The notes beneath the pieces are model-generated. The model saw only the letters and a list, made by a program, of their open reading frames with translations, did no database searches and had not been told where the DNA came from. Shown here piece after piece: positions 1 to 7,470 of a DNA stretch of 64,000 bases. Every line of letters begins with the position of its first letter. Position 1 is the first letter of the stretch. The DNA comes from Desulfovibrio sp. UCD-KL4C (GTDB taxonomy: Bacteria; Desulfobacterota; Desulfovibrionia; Desulfovibrionales; Desulfovibrionaceae), in assembly GCF_006210265.1 (NCBI RefSeq), contig NZ_VCNC01000008.1, forward strand, positions 22,530 through 86,529, given 5' to 3'. The position numbers and the translations under genes were made by a program.

Positions 1-55
1 AGGTTAGTCCTGGTTTGTCTTCACCGGATATTTGAATAAGAATAATTTCAGGCAT
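1..55 (-). CDS. serB: Phosphoserine phosphatase SerB, N-terminal fragment
   Basis: Only the first 18 codons are inside the window; the gene continues past the left edge. Read on the minus strand from the ATG at 55, the peptide is MPEIILIQISGEDKPGLT. The ISGEDKPGLT stretch is the typical opening of the N-terminal ACT domain of SerB, which dephosphorylates phosphoserine in serine synthesis. A GGA lies a few bases upstream as a possible ribosome site. It is divergent from the histidine kinase at 230. Serine is the substrate of the serine acetyltransferase encoded about 25 kb away. Another ACT-domain protein is possible because so little is visible. Confidence 0.6.
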   Translation of the reverse strand, partial: MPEIILIQISGEDKPGLT

Positions 56-229
56 GTTCATTCCATGTTAATCAGGATGGTGAACATTCTCATAAAATTT
101 ATCTGACGTAAACATGATGATAGTGGTTCCATAAAAAAAGAGTAGTTCGGCTTGCTCCTTTTCCTTCTGGACCTTATAGTAAGACTGGGACGTTTTATAT
201 CCTTCCTTATAGATTTGTAGGAATACGTT

Positions 230-1621
230 ATGAATGAGACAAAAAAAAGTGCAGATGTTAATTCAATTAAAACAAAAGATGCTCTAGGTGTGGGCTTACA
301 CCTGATTCCAAAGGTTGAACCGGAAAAGTTGTTAATTATACAACGTCGTGTTCATGAAAAAATGGATGATTATAAAGGGTACAGTTTTTCTTCAACAGAG
401 AAACGGGCCTTGATGATATTTTTTGATTTAGCTCAAGAATTTGATGATCTTGAAGAATTTTTTGCTGTGTGCACATCTGTTCTCAAAGTTTTGTTTAACA
501 TTGATTGCAGACTATATATCGCGTCCGGGCAGGATGAATTTATTTCTGTCGGTGGGACTGAAGGCAAATCTCCTGTCTGCACCTCCGTTCCTCTTGAAAA
601 GGAGTTAACGGCAGGGCATCTTTTTATTCCTATTCGCGGGAATCATGAACTCATCGGACAACTCGATTTTAAACCTGCTGGAGATGTTATCGGTTGTTAT
701 GAGATCTACACGTTTGAGGATCTTTCTGATCATCAATCGCTGTTTTTTGAGAAATTTGTTAACCGTGTCGGTTTTCAACTGCACAGTAAGCTTTTGCGCC
801 GCAGAAGTCAGGAGCATTTAGAATTTGTCCGCAATCTTGTTAAAGATGTAGGGCATAATGTTATTGTTCCTAATATGTATTTTAAGCTGTTCTATAATCG
901 GCTTAGAGATCGTATTGAGAGCCTTCAGACGCTTAGTGACGGGCTGGATAACAACTCCATTGAAGAAATAAAAAATGCACTGAATACGTTGTATACTGGA
1001 TTAGTCTCACAGTTTAATGAAATTCACAGTCATTACGAGCAGACAAGTCTATTTCTGGAAACTTTGCTAAGGCGCAGGCATTTTGAAGAAGGACGATATA
1101 TCGTTGAGAAGAGGCCATGCAACCTTCTTAAGCAAATAATTGAACCACAGATTGAGCGATATAGGTCAAGGTTTGAGGAACGGGGGATCAGGATAGATTT
1201 GAGTATGGGAGGAGTACCTGATCGTGAAGTGCGGATTGTTGCTGATGTCGGGCTTATCTCGCAGGTCTACGCAAACCTTTTTTCTAACGCCGTAAAATAT
1301 ACCCGTGAAGTTGTTCTTCCGAGTGGCCATTGTGATAAGTTTACTGCGTATGGATGGGAACATCTGGAAAATTTTTTTGAGAATGGCTGGGACGGATTAA
1401 AGTTGAATGTTTTTACCTCTGGTCCTCCAATAACTCTGGAAGACCGTGAACAGCTATTTCAGGCTGGATTTCGGTGTGAAAATACAGGTAATGAGTACGG
1501 GTCAGGACATGGCTTGTTCTTTGTAAGACAGGTTGTAGAGCTTCATGGCGGAAATGTCGGGTATGAAAGCGGTGATCGGGGAAATAATTTTTATTTTATT
1601 TTGCCATTTGGTACTGAGTAA
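230..1621 (+). CDS. Soluble sensor histidine kinase
   Basis: A 463-residue histidine kinase without membrane segments, so probably a cytoplasmic sensor. Residues about 55-185 look like a GAF-type sensor region. The helical dimerisation part follows, with a likely phosphoacceptor His209 in VGHNVIVPN, which departs from the usual HEIRTP pattern. The C-terminal ATPase domain has an N box around Asn353 (NLFSNAVKYT), a variant G1 box (FTSGPPI, residues 395-401) and a good G2 box (GSGHGLFFVRQ, 424-434). No response regulator is adjacent, so it is an orphan kinase and its partner cannot be named. The gene diverges from serB, and an AT-rich 470-bp gap separates it from the downstream repressor. Confidence 0.85.
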   Translation: MNETKKSADVNSIKTKDALGVGLHLIPKVEPEKLLIIQRRVHEKMDDYKGYSFSSTEKRALMIFFDLAQEFDDLEEFFAVCTSVLKVLFNIDCRLYIASGQDEFISVGGTEGKSPVCTSVPLEKELTAGHLFIPIRGNHELIGQLDFKPAGDVIGCYEIYTFEDLSDHQSLFFEKFVNRVGFQLHSKLLRRRSQEHLEFVRNLVKDVGHNVIVPNMYFKLFYNRLRDRIESLQTLSDGLDNNSIEEIKNALNTLYTGLVSQFNEIHSHYEQTSLFLETLLRRRHFEEGRYIVEKRPCNLLKQIIEPQIERYRSRFEERGIRIDLSMGGVPDREVRIVADVGLISQVYANLFSNAVKYTREVVLPSGHCDKFTAYGWEHLENFFENGWDGLKLNVFTSGPPITLEDREQLFQAGFRCENTGNEYGSGHGLFFVRQVVELHGGNVGYESGDRGNNFYFILPFGTE

Positions 1622-2092
1622 AATTTTTGCCCGGGCTTTGATAGAAGTCTTGTTTTCACTTGAGCTGTCAACAATATTATTTTTTTAAAAAAAGTTAATT
1701 TCAATATTAGTAAATAAAATATATTTATATGTAAAAAAAATAGAATTACATGTACAATATAAGAGTGTGGGCGATGTAATTTGATCATATATAGCTTATA
1801 AAGTATCATTTTCAATTTAATTTGTCTCAAAATATCGTGTATAGTTTACACAGTCTATTTATATGTGATTTGATGGGGATTATAAAATCATATAGGCTAG
1901 TTGCGTCAGAGTGGTTTTGTAGTGTAGCAGTACAATAAATTTTTTTGGTATTTCATAATTTTGTGGTTAAGCAATTATTTGATATTTGTTTTTGCAAGTT
2001 AATTTTTTTAGATAACTGTGGGATCGTTTTTTCTACACTGCAGAGACTCTTCCAACTCCAGATATCAGCCTGACCTTTAGGAGGGCATATAT
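1622..2092. promoter_or_regulatory. AT-rich intergenic region with GTGTA/TACAC inverted repeats
   Basis: No gene is visible in these 471 bases, which are dominated by A and T runs. Small inverted repeats with related arms occur: GTGTA-5-TACAC at 1837-1851 and TTGTA-9-TACAA at 1917-1935. Related half-sites are TGTACA at 1750 and CTACAC near 2033. Because the next gene encodes an HTH repressor with a strong ribosome site (AGGAGGG just before the ATG at 2093), these are candidate operators for autoregulation. This is inference from position and symmetry only. Confidence 0.3.
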
Positions 2093-2779
2093 ATGTCTAA
2101 ATGGTTCGATGAAACATTGGAAAGAATTAAAAAAGCAACTGGAACCAGAACGCAGGTTCAGCTGGCTGAGATTTTAGATATTAGACAATCAAGTATTTCT
2201 GACGCTAAAAGGCGCAGCTCTATCCCTGCGGAATGGTATATTAAATTATATAAAACTCATGGATTAAATCCAGAGTGGCTTTCCGATGGCGTTGAGCCGG
2301 TATATATGAAGCCCGGTAAAGGCAAAATTTCTGCGGATAATATCCTGAGTGAAACTACAGCCCAGTATGGGCAGGTTCCGTCAAGAGGAAGGGTTGTTCC
2401 TGTTTCGTCAATGGCCGGAGAAGATTCCGATGTAGAAAGTTGGAAACCGCAGCAGGTCGGTGAACTGAATATTCCCGAGACTTTTTACAGGCCTTCGATG
2501 GTTGTTCTTAAGGTCGAAGGATCTTCAATGGAACCGGCAATCAGAAGAAATGCTTTTGCCGGAGTTGATGAAACTCAGAAACGGCTTATGGCAGGCGATA
2601 TTTATGCTGTGCATGTTCCTCATCAGGGGGTTGTCATTCGCAGAGTATTTTTTGATCCTGAAAATTCACGCTTTATTTTACGGCCGGAAGATCCACAGCA
2701 TCCTGAATTATACATTGCTGTTCAAGACCAGAGTAAGCTTGTTGTCGGACGTGTTGTCTGGGTGATGCAGGAAGTTTAG
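2093..2779 (+). CDS. CI/LexA-like repressor with S24 peptidase fold
   Basis: A 228-residue repressor of the phage CI type. Residues 1-66 form the HTH domain found in CI-like repressors (QLAEILDIRQSSISDAKRR is the helix-turn-helix). Residues 100-228 are a LexA/S24 autocleavage domain. Ala108-Gly109 (SMAGED) sits where LexA and CI are cut, and Ser145 in GSSMEP matches the catalytic serine. The spacing from Ala108 to Ser145 and on to residue 183 is close to LexA. The position of the catalytic lysine is Arg183 (VVIRRVFF), so self-cleavage may be impaired. No other phage genes surround it, so it may be a domesticated or stress-responsive regulator. The start is fixed by an AGGAGGG site. Confidence 0.85.
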   Translation: MSKWFDETLERIKKATGTRTQVQLAEILDIRQSSISDAKRRSSIPAEWYIKLYKTHGLNPEWLSDGVEPVYMKPGKGKISADNILSETTAQYGQVPSRGRVVPVSSMAGEDSDVESWKPQQVGELNIPETFYRPSMVVLKVEGSSMEPAIRRNAFAGVDETQKRLMAGDIYAVHVPHQGVVIRRVFFDPENSRFILRPEDPQHPELYIAVQDQSKLVVGRVVWVMQEV

Positions 2780-2802
2780 TTCAATCTTATCAGTATTTTT
2801 TA

Positions 2803-2831
2803 AAAGACCCGGATTTTCCGGGTCTTTTTTT
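2803..2831 (+). terminator. Rho-independent terminator after the repressor gene
   Basis: An 11-bp perfect stem (AAAGACCCGGA with TCCGGGTCTTT) with a 3-base loop runs into a T tract. It lies about 25 bases past the repressor stop codon and isolates it from panB. Confidence 0.9.
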
Positions 2832-2971
2832 GTTTTATGACATTCTATCCATTTGACTTGACGATTCGGTTAGCTCTTGCTCAAGTGATTTTGTTTTTGA
2901 TAATTGAGTTTATTTTACAATTAGAAGTGCGCTTTTTATGAATGCGTCCAAATTATATATGAGGATATAGT

Positions 2972-3826
2972 ATGAAGAAGATTACAGCCCCTGTGATCAA
3001 GGACCTGAAAGGACAGAGAAAAATTACAACAATAACAGCTTATGACTACTCTTCTGGGCAAATTGCCGATTCCGCGGAAGTGGATATGATTCTTGTCGGT
3101 GATTCATTAGGGATGGTTATTTTAGGATATGAAGATACTCTATCTGTGACCATGGAAGATATGCTTCACCATACCGCGGCGGTTTCACGCGGAGTTTCAC
3201 GGGCTCTTATCATCGGGGATATGCCTTTTATGTCTTATCAGCCGTCTGTTACTATGGCTGTTGAGAACGCAGGAAAATTTTTAAGCAAAACCAGTGCACG
3301 TGCAGTTAAGCTTGAAGGCGGATTTCCATTTCTTAAACACGTAGAGGCAATTGTAAATTCCGGCGTACCTGTGCAGGGACATATTGGTTTGACTCCTCAG
3401 CATGTTGCCAGATTTGGCGGATTTAAGGGGCAAGGTAAAAATGCACGGTCTGCGGCGGCTCTTGTTGATGAAGCTATTGCTCTTGAAGCTGCCGGATGTT
3501 TTTCCATTGTGCTTGAAGCTATTCCGTCTGAAGTTGCTAGAGAAATTACAGAGCGAATTTCAATCCCCACAATTGGGATCGGCGCTGGGCCTGATACAGA
3601 CGGGCAGGTTTTAGTTTATCACGATATTCTGGGGCTTTTTGATAAATTTACACCAAAGTTTGTTAAAAAGTTTGCCGCTCTTCGTGGTGAAAGTATTAGC
3701 GCTGTAAGTTCTTATTGTGAAGAAGTGCTTTCAGGAACATTCCCCGGAAGAGATTATTTTACTTCCATGGATGCAGAGGAACTTAAGATATTTACAACTT
3801 TGCTCATGGAAAAAGATAATAGTTAA
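2972..3826 (+). CDS. panB: 3-methyl-2-oxobutanoate hydroxymethyltransferase
   Basis: PanB transfers a hydroxymethyl group from methylenetetrahydrofolate to alpha-ketoisovalerate, giving ketopantoate, the first committed step to pantothenate and coenzyme A. The 284-residue protein carries the family hallmarks: ITAYDYSSGQIADSAEVDMILVGDSL near the start with metal-binding aspartates, VKLEGG at about 112-117, GHIGLTPQ at about 137-144, VLEAIPSEVA, and IGIGAGPDTDGQVLV. It is a little longer than the usual 260-275 residues at the C-terminus. The ATG at 2972 follows a GAGGAT ribosome site. No panC or panD is adjacent. A short downstream gap leads to the 89-codon gene, so the three genes to 5101 may be one transcript. 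Confidence 0.96.
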   Translation: MKKITAPVIKDLKGQRKITTITAYDYSSGQIADSAEVDMILVGDSLGMVILGYEDTLSVTMEDMLHHTAAVSRGVSRALIIGDMPFMSYQPSVTMAVENAGKFLSKTSARAVKLEGGFPFLKHVEAIVNSGVPVQGHIGLTPQHVARFGGFKGQGKNARSAAALVDEAIALEAAGCFSIVLEAIPSEVAREITERISIPTIGIGAGPDTDGQVLVYHDILGLFDKFTPKFVKKFAALRGESISAVSSYCEEVLSGTFPGRDYFTSMDAEELKIFTTLLMEKDNS

Positions 3827-3859
3827 TTCCTTACACCTTTTTTAACTTTGGAGGCTGTT

Positions 3860-4129
3860 ATGGCTAAATCTGTTTTTGACCTCGGGCTGTCCGTGGAAGC
3901 TGTATCTCTTTTTCTTATGATTGAGAGTCTTGAAGGTGGTAAAATCGATCCAACTCAGAATTGTAAAGCCCCTCGTCAGGTTGTCACTATTGAGAATTGC
4001 CGTGAAAAATGGAATGCCGAAGAAGGTGATTTTCAAAGTGCGGTGAAAACTCTTGTTGAGCTTAATATCATTTCAAATGAACATTCTGAATTCAAAATTT
4101 TAAGTCCAGACGTATGGATAACAAAGTAG
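3860..4129 (+). CDS. Small unknown protein, possibly winged-helix-like
   Basis: I do not recognise this 89-residue protein. It starts at the ATG at 3860, with GGAGG 6-10 bases upstream; a TTG at 3848 in the same frame overlaps that ribosome site and is rejected. It has no membrane segment and is mildly acidic. The second half (FQSAVKTLVELNIISN, then a strand-turn-strand ending in ILSPDVW) could be a recognition helix and wing of a winged-helix fold, but this is only a guess from pattern. It lies 33 bases after panB and 6 bases before the Gate-domain membrane protein, so it is probably co-transcribed with the latter. Confidence 0.7.
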   Translation: MAKSVFDLGLSVEAVSLFLMIESLEGGKIDPTQNCKAPRQVVTIENCREKWNAEEGDFQSAVKTLVELNIISNEHSEFKILSPDVWITK

Positions 4130-4135
4130 GTTTAA

Positions 4136-5101
4136 GTGCTTTTCACTCCTGAAGTTTTATGGAATGGGCTTGTCTGGCCTCTTGTCAGACTTGTTATGTT
4201 TATAAGTATCGGTCTTTTGGTCGGTAATATTTTGGAAGGGCTTCGCTGGACTCGGGCAATGGGGAAAGTTGCTACGCCTCTAATCCGTATGGGCAGGCTT
4301 AAGGATATCAGTGGAGCAAGTTTTGCTTTGGCTTTTTTTTCAGGGGTTGCTGCAAACTCCATGCTTTCTGAAGCTTATGATAAAGGTGAACTCTCTGATA
4401 AAGAATTGGTGATTTCTAATCTTTTTAATAGCTTGCCGACGTATTTTTTGCACATGCCTACAGTGTTTTTTATTGCAGCACCGTTTATCGGGAATGTTGC
4501 ATTTATGTATGTCGGACTGACGCTTTTAGCTGCATTTCTTCGCACAGCGATGATTATTCTGTGGGGACATATAGCTCTTCCGTCGGATGGATGCTGCGGC
4601 AGTATCTCAGCAAAATTGGAAAGTCAGGAGCCACGGAGTATTTCTGCTGTTTTAACTGTTGCACTAAAGAGACTGCGTAAAAGGCTGCCCCGCGTAATTT
4701 TTATTACGATTCCAATCTATACGGCATTTTTCTTTTTACGGTCTTATGGTGTCCTTGCGGATTTTCAGACTTTTTTAAGTACGCATTTAAGCTTTTTATC
4801 TTGGCTTAAGCCTGAAGTTTTCGGAGTCGCCGCTTTTAGTATGGCTGCAGAATTCACTGCAGGTCTGGCGGCGGCAGGTTCTCTTCTCGGGGCTGGGACA
4901 TTGAGTCCTCGAGATCTTGTTTTGGCGTTGATGATAGGTAACATTTTATCAACACCTATGCGGGCATTACGGCATCAGCTGCCTTACTATGCTGGAATTT
5001 TCAAGGGTAAAATGGCTTTAAAGCTGATTATATGTAATCAGGTTTTGCGAGCTTCCAGCTTAATTTTTGTCATAGTTATTTATTATTTTATGACAAGGTA
5101 G
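4136..5101 (+). CDS. Nucleoside-recognition (Gate) domain membrane protein
   Basis: A 321-residue polytopic inner-membrane protein with about eight hydrophobic segments. It resembles proteins built from the Gate (nucleoside recognition) domain, the fold shared with SpmA/SpmB and the FeoB C-terminus. Typical segments are SFALAFFSGVAANSMLSEAY and LSTPMRALRHQLPYYAGIF near the end, arranged as two similar halves. The substrate cannot be deduced. Translation starts at a GTG at 4136, just after the stop of the small upstream gene, which suggests translational coupling. A strong bidirectional terminator follows. Confidence 0.75.
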   Translation: MLFTPEVLWNGLVWPLVRLVMFISIGLLVGNILEGLRWTRAMGKVATPLIRMGRLKDISGASFALAFFSGVAANSMLSEAYDKGELSDKELVISNLFNSLPTYFLHMPTVFFIAAPFIGNVAFMYVGLTLLAAFLRTAMIILWGHIALPSDGCCGSISAKLESQEPRSISAVLTVALKRLRKRLPRVIFITIPIYTAFFFLRSYGVLADFQTFLSTHLSFLSWLKPEVFGVAAFSMAAEFTAGLAAAGSLLGAGTLSPRDLVLALMIGNILSTPMRALRHQLPYYAGIFKGKMALKLIICNQVLRASSLIFVIVIYYFMTR

Positions 5102-5144
5102 GTTATATTTAAATATGGATCGACCCTATTGAACAAGGCGTAAT

Positions 5145-5191
5145 TTAATTAAAAAGCCTATTCCTTTAAAAGGAATAGGCTTTTTAATTAA
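5145..5191. terminator. Bidirectional terminator, 20-bp perfect stem
   Basis: Two perfect 20-base arms (reading ...AAAAAGCCTATTCC and GGAATAGGCTTTTT...) flank a 7-base loop, with A/T tracts on both outer sides. It lies between convergent genes (Gate protein on plus, secreted protein on minus), so it can end transcription both ways. Confidence 0.92.
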
Positions 5192-5211
5192 GAACTATTT
5201 TAAGAGTCAGT

Positions 5212-6378
5212 TTATTTTTCGAATCTGCACTGTCCGCTTTTGGTGCACTGTATACTGCCCAGAGTCGCTCCAGATTGCGATTTAAATGTGCATCTAAGAT
5301 AAGGACTCCCAGAATATGTATAGTAGCTGTTGAGAGCGCTGTATAAGGAATCTATAGATGAGTTAGATTTGCCTTCAACTGCTTTGTCATTAAGTGTGAG
5401 AAAGAGAGTGTATCCTTTTGAGGAGTTAGCCAAGAATACTTTTTGACCTGAAGCTGTTTTAATATTTAAAAAGCGGTTAAGTCCAACCAATTTTGATTCG
5501 TATGATTTAAGCTTTGCAGGGTATAGAGTTGAAGTCGGATTAAGTTCCTTAAGTGCCTTATATCCGTTAATATTTTGGATGATGAAATGGCTTGGAATTG
5601 ATTGCACATAGCTCATTAGAAGAGCTTCTTCTGTGCTACCCAGAGTTTCTTGAAATTCTTGCGGGCAGGACTCTCCTTTGCGGTTAAGGCTGGAGTCATA
5701 AAAAAACAGGCACAGGTCCTTCTTGGGCTTGGGAGTAATTTTTGCAACTTTATCAAGAAAATTTAAAGCAGTTTTTTGAGGAGTATCGCCTGCTGTTATG
5801 AAAAGATACACATCGCGATTAATTTTCAGGTCTATAATATCTTTATCTTTTGCTGCTTCTTTAAGGCATTGATCAATAAACTTAATTCTGTCCTGTTGCA
5901 GGTTAATACGTTCTTGATAATGAACAACTCTAGCAGCATAGTAGCGACTTTTCGGTGATAGTTCTGCCAGTCTTGTATATCCTTTAAGGTTTTCTTCAAG
6001 CTGCAATGGGCTTAGTTCATAAACATATTTATACAATAGCTTTGCAATGTCAGTGTTTCTAAGGGCTTTACCTGTTTTAGATTTTATGGGGAGCAGGTTG
6101 CTATTGAGTATAGCAATGGGGAAAGCTTTGAAGTCACATCCAGCAGGGGAGGTATGGTTGTGAAGAATTGTAATGCGTGAAACAATTTTTATGGTTTTAG
6201 TTCTGTCTGAAGTTGAAAGTATTGCGAGAAATTTACCGTTGTCCTGAACCGTACTTTGAACTCCGGGAAGAGCTTCCAATTCTGTTTTTAATAAATTTTC
6301 ACAGTCGCTTTGAGCAAAAGCCGCAGTTGAAGCAAATAAAATAAAAATCACTAACAATATGGAAAATTTACTTTTCAT
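5212..6378 (-). CDS. Secreted protein with internal duplication
   Basis: An unrecognised 388-residue exported protein. Residues 1-22 are a classical signal peptide (lysines, hydrophobic core, AFA-Q cleavage site). Two copies of a roughly 29-residue motif are visible at about 130-158 and 269-297, sharing N..GY..L.EL.P.S..Y.A...YE. Each is preceded by a related helix (LLYKYVYELSP and LLMSYVQSIPS). The motif resembles helical repeats seen in small periplasmic proteins. Several cysteines (26, 81, 171, 223, 238, 363, 378, 384) could form disulfides. It is a single gene facing the Gate protein across a terminator, with the exonuclease gene 72 bases upstream on the same strand. Confidence 0.75.
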   Translation of the reverse strand: MKSKFSILLVIFILFASTAAFAQSDCENLLKTELEALPGVQSTVQDNGKFLAILSTSDRTKTIKIVSRITILHNHTSPAGCDFKAFPIAILNSNLLPIKSKTGKALRNTDIAKLLYKYVYELSPLQLEENLKGYTRLAELSPKSRYYAARVVHYQERINLQQDRIKFIDQCLKEAAKDKDIIDLKINRDVYLFITAGDTPQKTALNFLDKVAKITPKPKKDLCLFFYDSSLNRKGESCPQEFQETLGSTEEALLMSYVQSIPSHFIIQNINGYKALKELNPTSTLYPAKLKSYESKLVGLNRFLNIKTASGQKVFLANSSKGYTLFLTLNDKAVEGKSNSSIDSLYSALNSYYTYSGSPYLRCTFKSQSGATLGSIQCTKSGQCRFEK

Positions 6379-6450
6379 TATATGTAAAGCCTTACTTCGG
6401 GGCTTTAATATTCCCGAATTTTAAGTTTTAAGTCTTACGGAAAGTGATGG

Positions 6451-7047
6451 CTAAAGAGCACCCATTTCCTGGAATTTTAAATATATTTCTCTACTTACCC
6501 ATGCATCGGTTGCTGCGTATATAATTTGTTGCGGAGATAGATCGTTGCGTCCCCAGTTGGAGCATTGTACTCCCTTGGAAATGCGGAATCCCAGTAGATT
6601 TGCAGCGAGGTTACGAAGTCCGTTGGTTTGCATCTCAAGAGATCTTGCAAGATCTCCTAGATCTACGAATCCCCTTGCTTCAAAGTGAGAGACCTGTTTC
6701 AGCTCCTTCACATCATTTATAACCGCAACTCCGGTTTTAACAATGTTGGCAGAAGATAGCATCTTTTTAATTTCTGATGAAATAGAAATATGATTAAGAT
6801 GCAAAAGGTAAACACAGTCTGCTGTTGCAAGCTGAATAAGCGAAGGGGGGTATGAAACTCCTTTTCGGAAAACAGGCCTGGTTTCAGTGTCAAATCCAAG
6901 TAGGTCTGATTTGCTCATTTCAGCAATTGCTTCAGGGATATTCTCTTCGCAGTCAATAAGCTTAATTGGGCCTTCATACTGTCGCAAGGGAAGTTCATTA
7001 ATTTCTTCTTTAGTAAATTTTTTCTTATATCTTTCAGGTAGTTGCAT
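6451..7047 (-). CDS. DEDDy-type 3'-5' exonuclease
   Basis: A 198-residue 3'-5' exonuclease of the RNase D / WRN exonuclease group. The four metal ligands and the tyrosine are in place: Asp53 and Glu55 (GFDTETRP), Asp112 (VINDVKEL), and Tyr177 with Asp181 (YAATDAWVS). It consists of the nuclease domain alone, without the HRDC domains of full RNase D (E. coli Rnd is about 375 residues), so its natural substrate (RNA or DNA) is open. The upstream leader on the minus strand contains a long imperfect hairpin at 7088-7144 and, further up, a terminator and a possible structured RNA, so attenuation-type control is conceivable. Confidence 0.88.
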   Translation of the reverse strand: MQLPERYKKKFTKEEINELPLRQYEGPIKLIDCEENIPEAIAEMSKSDLLGFDTETRPVFRKGVSYPPSLIQLATADCVYLLHLNHISISSEIKKMLSSANIVKTGVAVINDVKELKQVSHFEARGFVDLGDLARSLEMQTNGLRNLAANLLGFRISKGVQCSNWGRNDLSPQQIIYAATDAWVSREIYLKFQEMGAL

Positions 7048-7087
7048 GATATTAAGAGCTCAGCTCCTGACGGTCTGATTATTATTT

Positions 7088-7144
7088 CCCGCCAGCCCGT
7101 GATTTGTCAGACATTGATAGTCTGAAAGATCACGGGGCAGCAGG
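7088..7144. repeat. Long imperfect hairpin, 25-base arms
   Basis: Bases 7088-7112 and 7120-7144 are near-complementary over 25 positions with a 7-base loop. The CCCGTGAT and TCAGAC blocks are perfectly paired. No T tract follows on either strand, so it is not a plain terminator. It lies 40 bases upstream of the exonuclease start, in its probable leader. It could be a leader RNA structure or a small non-autonomous repeat; one copy alone cannot decide. Confidence 0.5.
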
Positions 7145-7265
7145 ATATGACAACAAAACGGTTAAAATTAACCAAAAACAGCCAAAATTATTTTAACTAT
7201 TTAGCAGAAAGGATTATTGCAGATGATTAACTGCAGTAGATAACCTTACCTGTTTATTATTAAAA

Positions 7266-7306
7266 AGTCTTTTTGCGATTATTAAGGCGCAGAAAGACTA
7301 TTTTTT
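7266..7306. terminator. Terminator hairpin between prfC and the exonuclease
   Basis: Arms 7266-7277 and 7288-7299 pair over 12 positions with one mismatch. A T run follows on the plus strand (7301-7306) and a shorter one on the minus strand. On the minus strand it would end the prfC transcript, or a small RNA formed by the element at 7321-7412. Confidence 0.7.
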
Positions 7307-7320
7307 ATACTGAATCTAAA

Positions 7321-7412
7321 GCTGTGTAATACTGCCGTTAGTTCAGGGGTAGGGTGCAAAGCGAACTCCAACCACATAATAGTCACCTAGTTGGATATTC
7401 GGCTATTACAGC
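7321..7412. ncRNA. Candidate structured RNA with three-way-junction potential
   Basis: The 17 bases from 7321 (GCTGTGTAATACTGCCG) pair with 7400-7412 (CGGCTATTACAGC), apart from small bulges. Inside are two further pairings: GTTC 7341-7344 with GAAC 7363-7366, and TCCAAC 7367-7372 with GTTGGA 7390-7395. This gives a closing stem plus two hairpins, the layout of many riboswitches and small RNAs. No protein reads through it. It lies in the 58-150 bases downstream of the prfC stop and just before a terminator on the minus strand. I could not match it to a known RNA family (not tmRNA, SRP RNA, 6S or a c-di-GMP riboswitch by eye). Strand and function are undetermined. Confidence 0.4.
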
Positions 7413-7470
7413 TTCGTCAACCCTGCTTAACAAATTTGATGCTTAAATTAATTCAATTCAGCAATATATG

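Noticed and set aside
2093..2779. Start of a prophage
   Set aside because: Only the repressor is phage-like; neighbours are panB and other housekeeping genes, with no integrase or structural genes.
7321..7412. c-di-GMP riboswitch or integron attC site
   Set aside because: The TGCAAAGC stretch recalls the c-di-GMP-I core, but the other conserved blocks are missing. One GTTGGAT matches the attC core consensus, but the partner box does not, and no integrase gene is present.
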